Assembly: GCA_043808325.1 (NCBI GenBank)
Contig: JAZDEY010000064.1
Coordinates: 62,001 to 126,000 of the forward strand
Source: JAZDEY01 sp043808325 [NCBI: Candidatus Eiseniibacteriota bacterium]
GTDB lineage: Bacteria > Arandabacterota > Arandabacteria > Arandabacterales
Direction: 5' to 3'
Length of the DNA: 64,000 nt
Shown piece by piece: positions 61,066 through 64,000 of the stretch. The position numbers were made by a program, and so were the translations under genes. Under the pieces are notes generated by a model. It was not told the origin of the DNA, made no database searches, and saw nothing but the letters and a program-made list of their open reading frames with translations. Numbering within the stretch: position 1 is the first letter of the stretch; every line of letters starts with the position of its first letter.

Positions 61066-61833
61066 CTATCGTCTCAGCATGCTGTCGATTGCGTAGGCGA
61101 TGCCCTTGAGGGTGAGGTTCAAATCGAATGTGGTCTCAAAGCTGAGCTGCTTCCAGATCAAACCCGCCCAACCACCGGTCATGATCACCGGGTACCGGTC
61201 GCCGATTTCATCCCACATCCTTTTCACTATGCCTTCTATCTGCCCCACGTTACCGTAGAATATGCCCGACTGCATGCACTGGACGGTTGTGGTTCCGACG
61301 ATCTTCACCGGCTGGCTTATCTCGACCGCGGGCAGCATGCGTGCCCGTTTCCAGAGATCTTTGGCGCCGGCCATCATACCCGGAGCGATCACTCCGCCGC
61401 GGTACTCGCCTTCTTGAGATATCAGGTCGAACGTGGTTGCTGTTCCCATGTCCACGACTATCGCGGGTCCGCCGTACTGGTAGAACGCCCCTACCGCATT
61501 GGCGATTCGATCCGCACCAACCTCGGCCGGGTTGTCTGTCAGCACCTTGATGCCGTAATCCCCGCTGCCCGACAGTATCTCGACGCGGATCCCCGGATCC
61601 GAAGCCAAGGCTTCAGCTATCTGGCGGGTCTCGGAAGGCACAACCGAACATATGCCCGCCACATGCAGCTTGCTTCTGTCGATATGGTTCCTTTCAAGCA
61701 GCGACGAGATCACGGCGGAGTACTCGTCGCTGGTCCTCTCCCGGGTCATGATCCGCCAGAAGCGCTTGACGTCCGTCCCCTCCAGAACTCCAAGAGCGGT
61801 CGTGGTATTGCCCAGATCGACACATATCATCAT
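61066..61833 (-). CDS. coaX: Type III pantothenate kinase
   Basis: A 255-residue CoaX. The ASKHA phosphate motif is DLGNTTTALGV, DNPAEVGADRIANAVGAF and VVDMGTATTFDLIS are signatures, and TGGWAG is the adenosine-binding region. First step of CoA synthesis from pantothenate. AGGAGG lies 7 nt before ATG 61831-61833. Last gene of uvrB-nadC-birA-coaX. Confidence 0.96.
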   Translation of the reverse strand: MMICVDLGNTTTALGVLEGTDVKRFWRIMTRERTSDEYSAVISSLLERNHIDRSKLHVAGICSVVPSETRQIAEALASDPGIRVEILSGSGDYGIKVLTDNPAEVGADRIANAVGAFYQYGGPAIVVDMGTATTFDLISQEGEYRGGVIAPGMMAGAKDLWKRARMLPAVEISQPVKIVGTTTVQCMQSGIFYGNVGQIEGIVKRMWDEIGDRYPVIMTGGWAGLIWKQLSFETTFDLNLTLKGIAYAIDSMLRR

Positions 61834-61843
61834 GGGATTCCTC

Positions 61844-62821
61844 CTAGCCGACTCGCACGATGTCTCCGGCTATTACCGATCGAAGCTGTCCGCTTTCGGT
61901 CCGCAAGACCAGGGCCCCCGTGTCGTCGATGCCAAGCGCCGTGCCTTCGACCTCTCCACCGCCCGTGACCACTCGGGTGACCTTGCCGATCAGCGGTGAC
62001 AGGGCAAGCAACTCCCTTCTCAAATTGACAAAGCCCTCACTTGAGAAGATCGCATACTTCTCCTCAACCGCGCCGAGAATTTCAGCAAGCAACTTGGCCC
62101 TCCCGACCCGGCGATTAGTCTCCAGTCTGATCGAAGTCGCCTTGCCCCTGAGCTCGGGCGGAAAATCATTCAGGACGTGAAGGACGTTGAGCCCGAAACC
62201 CAGGATCATCAAGCTGGCCCGACCGTCCGTGAAATCGGCCTCGGTAAGGATACCACAGATCTTCCTCGGACCGACCACCACGTCGTTCGGCCACTTGACG
62301 TCCGCTTTGATGCCGTAGCGTTTTCTCAGAGCAACCGCGACTCCGAGAGCGCAGACCAGGGAGACCGCCGAGGACGCCCGGGCATCCAAGTCAGGCCTCA
62401 GCACCAGGGAGAACCACAGCCCGAGCCCCGGTGGGGATTCCCACCTTCTGCCGAGGCGACCCCGCCCCTCAGTCTGTTCCTCGGCTACTACAACCGTCCC
62501 GTGATCGGCTCCCTGCTTCGCCAGCCGAGCGCCAACGTCGTTGGTCGAGGTCACGCTCGTGAAGACGTGCACCTCTCTCGCCAGGCCGGAATCCGCAAGC
62601 GCCGTCTTTATCTCGCAAGCGTCAATCAAATCGGGTGCTGCAACCAACCTGTAACCTTCGCCGGGGATCTCGTCGATGCGATAGCCTCGTGACCTGAGGG
62701 TTTCGACAGCTTGGAGCACGTCGCAGCTGCCAACGCCGCACGCCTTCCCCAACTCATCGCGCGTGACATAGCCCGGTGACGACTTGAGTCTGAGGATGAT
62801 TTCGGTGTAGAGGTCCTTCAT
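61844..62821 (-). CDS. birA: Bifunctional biotin ligase / biotin operon repressor
   Basis: A 325-residue BirA. The N-terminal winged helix is at about 1-60 (TRDELGKACGVGSCDVLQAVETLRSRGY). The ligase core contains GRGRLGRRWESPPGLG and KWPNDVVVGPRKICGIL, and a C-terminal SH3-like domain follows. It biotinylates carboxylase carriers; the HTH domain suggests a regulatory role too. ATG shares ATGA with the nadC stop. Confidence 0.95.
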   Translation of the reverse strand: MKDLYTEIILRLKSSPGYVTRDELGKACGVGSCDVLQAVETLRSRGYRIDEIPGEGYRLVAAPDLIDACEIKTALADSGLAREVHVFTSVTSTNDVGARLAKQGADHGTVVVAEEQTEGRGRLGRRWESPPGLGLWFSLVLRPDLDARASSAVSLVCALGVAVALRKRYGIKADVKWPNDVVVGPRKICGILTEADFTDGRASLMILGFGLNVLHVLNDFPPELRGKATSIRLETNRRVGRAKLLAEILGAVEEKYAIFSSEGFVNLRRELLALSPLIGKVTRVVTGGGEVEGTALGIDDTGALVLRTESGQLRSVIAGDIVRVG

Positions 62822-63711
62822 GCCGGTTGGTCCTCGAAATCCAGACTGATGTCAAGTGAGGGGGCCGAGTGCGTGATGTAGCCGACCGATATGAAGTCAG
62901 GTCGGGTCAGTGCGAGCGCCCTCACATTCTCCGGCCTTATGCGCCCTGAGACCTCAACAAGGGGCCTTGCCGGGAAAAGCCTGACCCTCGCGATTGCCTT
63001 GGATAGGCGCTCCCGCGGCCAGTTGTCAAACATCAGAATGTCCACATCGAGATCCTTGAGGCTCTCGAGATCGACATCCGGCGCCACCTCCACTTCGATC
63101 AACAACCCGTGCTTCGTCCTGCCTAACCGTCTTAAGGCCTCGCGGAGGCCGCCCGCCGCCCTTATGTGGTTGTCCTTCACCAGCGCAAGGTCGGCGAGGC
63201 TGGGTCGGTGATTGAACCCACCGCCCAAAGCTACCGCGTATTTCTCCAGGGGTCTAAGGCCGGGAGTGGTCTTGCGTGTATCCAGGATCTTGACACCGGT
63301 CCCGCTGACCCGATCGACCAGTATCCGGGTCGCGGTCGCGGTACCCGAAAGCCGCTGCAGGAAATTGAGGGCGACCCGCTCGCACGCGAGAATGCTGCGC
63401 GACCTCCCGGTGACCCTGGCAAGCACCGTGCCCCGCTTGCAGCGCGCGCCTTCCTTGACTCTTGACGTAACCCGGGTGGCCGGATCAAACTCCTTGAATA
63501 CGGCCCTGAAGACCCTGAGACCAGCGACAACCCCGTCATCCTTGAGCCGGACCACAGCCGATCCCCGTGTCTCCGGTGCGACGACGAGCCTGGTGGTCGC
63601 GTCCCCTTCGGAGAGATCCTCCCGAAGCGCGTTGCGAACGGTCCGCCTGAGGTAATCCTCGGGGATACTGACTCGAAATGGAAACCTGCCGATCTTCCGC
63701 TTACCGGTCAT
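62818..63711 (-). CDS. nadC: Nicotinate-nucleotide diphosphorylase (quinolinate phosphoribosyltransferase)
   Basis: A 297-residue NadC. EDLSEGDATTRLV, NFLQRLSGTATATR, DTRKTTPGLRPLEKYAVALGG and HRPSLADLALVKDNH are the substrate-site motifs. It forms nicotinate mononucleotide from quinolinate, one step before NadD. ATG 63709-63711 starts 4 nt after the uvrB stop. The GTG at 63744 overlaps uvrB and is less likely. Confidence 0.95.
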   Translation of the reverse strand: MTGKRKIGRFPFRVSIPEDYLRRTVRNALREDLSEGDATTRLVVAPETRGSAVVRLKDDGVVAGLRVFRAVFKEFDPATRVTSRVKEGARCKRGTVLARVTGRSRSILACERVALNFLQRLSGTATATRILVDRVSGTGVKILDTRKTTPGLRPLEKYAVALGGGFNHRPSLADLALVKDNHIRAAGGLREALRRLGRTKHGLLIEVEVAPDVDLESLKDLDVDILMFDNWPRERLSKAIARVRLFPARPLVEVSGRIRPENVRALALTRPDFISVGYITHSAPSLDISLDFEDQPA

Positions 63712-63715
63712 CTGC

Positions 63716-64000
63716 CTAGTATCTCCTGCCCGCATTTCGATCACGCTTTCTCTTGGCCTTGCTCCGCTCGGGCCTCTTGCCTTCCAGCGTCATCATCGTA
63801 ATCACGTCCTCCATCCTATCCCTCAAGGACGCAGCTTTCTCGAATTCGAGTTTGCGTGCTGCCTCAGTCATCTCGTGCTCCAGGTTTGCAAGAATCTCCT
63901 CGTAGGACTCGCTCTCGAAAGGCGCCTGGGGCTCACTCGGATTACCCCTCCCGGAGTCGGCCACATGGGTCGCCTGGAGGATCTCCTCGGTGGTCTTCAC
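63716..64000 (-). CDS. uvrB: Excinuclease ABC subunit B, C-terminal end (5' end outside window)
   Basis: The last 94 residues of UvrB. VKTTEEILQATHVAD is typical of the UvrB C-terminal region, and a UVR motif follows (SYEEILANLEHEMTEAARKL through EFEKAASLRDRMEDV) that binds UvrC. The frame is open to the right edge, so the start lies beyond the window. It works with UvrA (46900). Confidence 0.88.
   Translation of the reverse strand: MKTTEEILQATHVADSGRGNPSEPQAPFESESYEEILANLEHEMTEAARKLEFEKAASLRDRMEDVITMMTLEGKRPERSKAKRKRDRNAGRRY

Overview
The window is about 64 kb of moderately GC-rich bacterial chromosome, almost all of it coding on the minus strand. There are only three plus-strand genes, at 4885, 6561 and 58074. 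The gene content suggests an uncultivated, anaerobic, diderm lineage near the FCB superphylum (Eisenbacteria, Latescibacteria, Krumholzibacteria or WOR-3-like). The reasons are two PorV/PorQ-type outer-membrane proteins, secreted proteins with C-terminal sorting-like domains, CarboxypepD_reg TonB receptors, two GWxTD-family proteins, an MglA-type GTPase, TPR proteins, a four-subunit 2-oxoacid:ferredoxin oxidoreductase, a split glycine decarboxylase (GcvPA/GcvPB) and an archaeal-like UbiA prenyltransferase. This assignment is inferred from gene content, not from a phylogeny.

Layout in window order (minus-strand transcription runs from high to low coordinates). 1-2537: korD-A-B-C. 2644-4710: nadD, a TPR envelope protein and a secreted/anchored protein. 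4885-9159: a small unknown gene, htpX-fmdB, a secreted protein, a NapH/NapG-like Fe-S membrane protein and a double-PspC protein. 9395-10780: lpdA. 10971-34512: a 23.5-kb collinear envelope region. It starts and ends with the same trio (TonB receptor, secreted protein, PorV-like protein). Between the trios lie two GWxTD proteins, a lone ExbD, a Yip1 protein, a TolC-HlyD-MacB-MacB efflux set and a probable murein-peptide recycling trio (NlpC/P60, DUF1611/DgcN, dipeptide epimerase).

34601-46851: one apparent operon that opens with gcvT-gcvH-gcvPA-gcvPB, runs through seven poorly characterised genes and closes with a lipoate ligase/octanoyltransferase. The seven are two small membrane-associated proteins, a MutL-like ASKHA ATPase, a beta-sandwich protein and four-plus membrane components, including an FN3-bearing one. 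This cluster is the best candidate in the window for an undescribed system: a MutL-type ATPase without glutamate mutase, joined to a multi-protein membrane assembly inside the glycine-cleavage operon.

46900-64000: uvrA, a 1174-residue periplasmic TPR protein, uppP, a UbiA prenyltransferase, a TPR protein, an extended MglA-like GTPase, a small unknown protein, an MFS exporter, groEL under a CIRCE operator, and uvrB(partial)-nadC-birA-coaX.

Translation signals: many genes are coupled by ATGA, GTGA or TTGA overlaps. GTG and TTG starts with good Shine-Dalgarno sites are common. gcvT appears to start at ATA. Sigma-70-like promoters (TTGACA, 16-19 nt, TAnnnT) are visible in several intergenic gaps. 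I found no tRNA, rRNA, CRISPR array, insertion sequence or phage gene. No gap longer than 300 bases lacks a gene.
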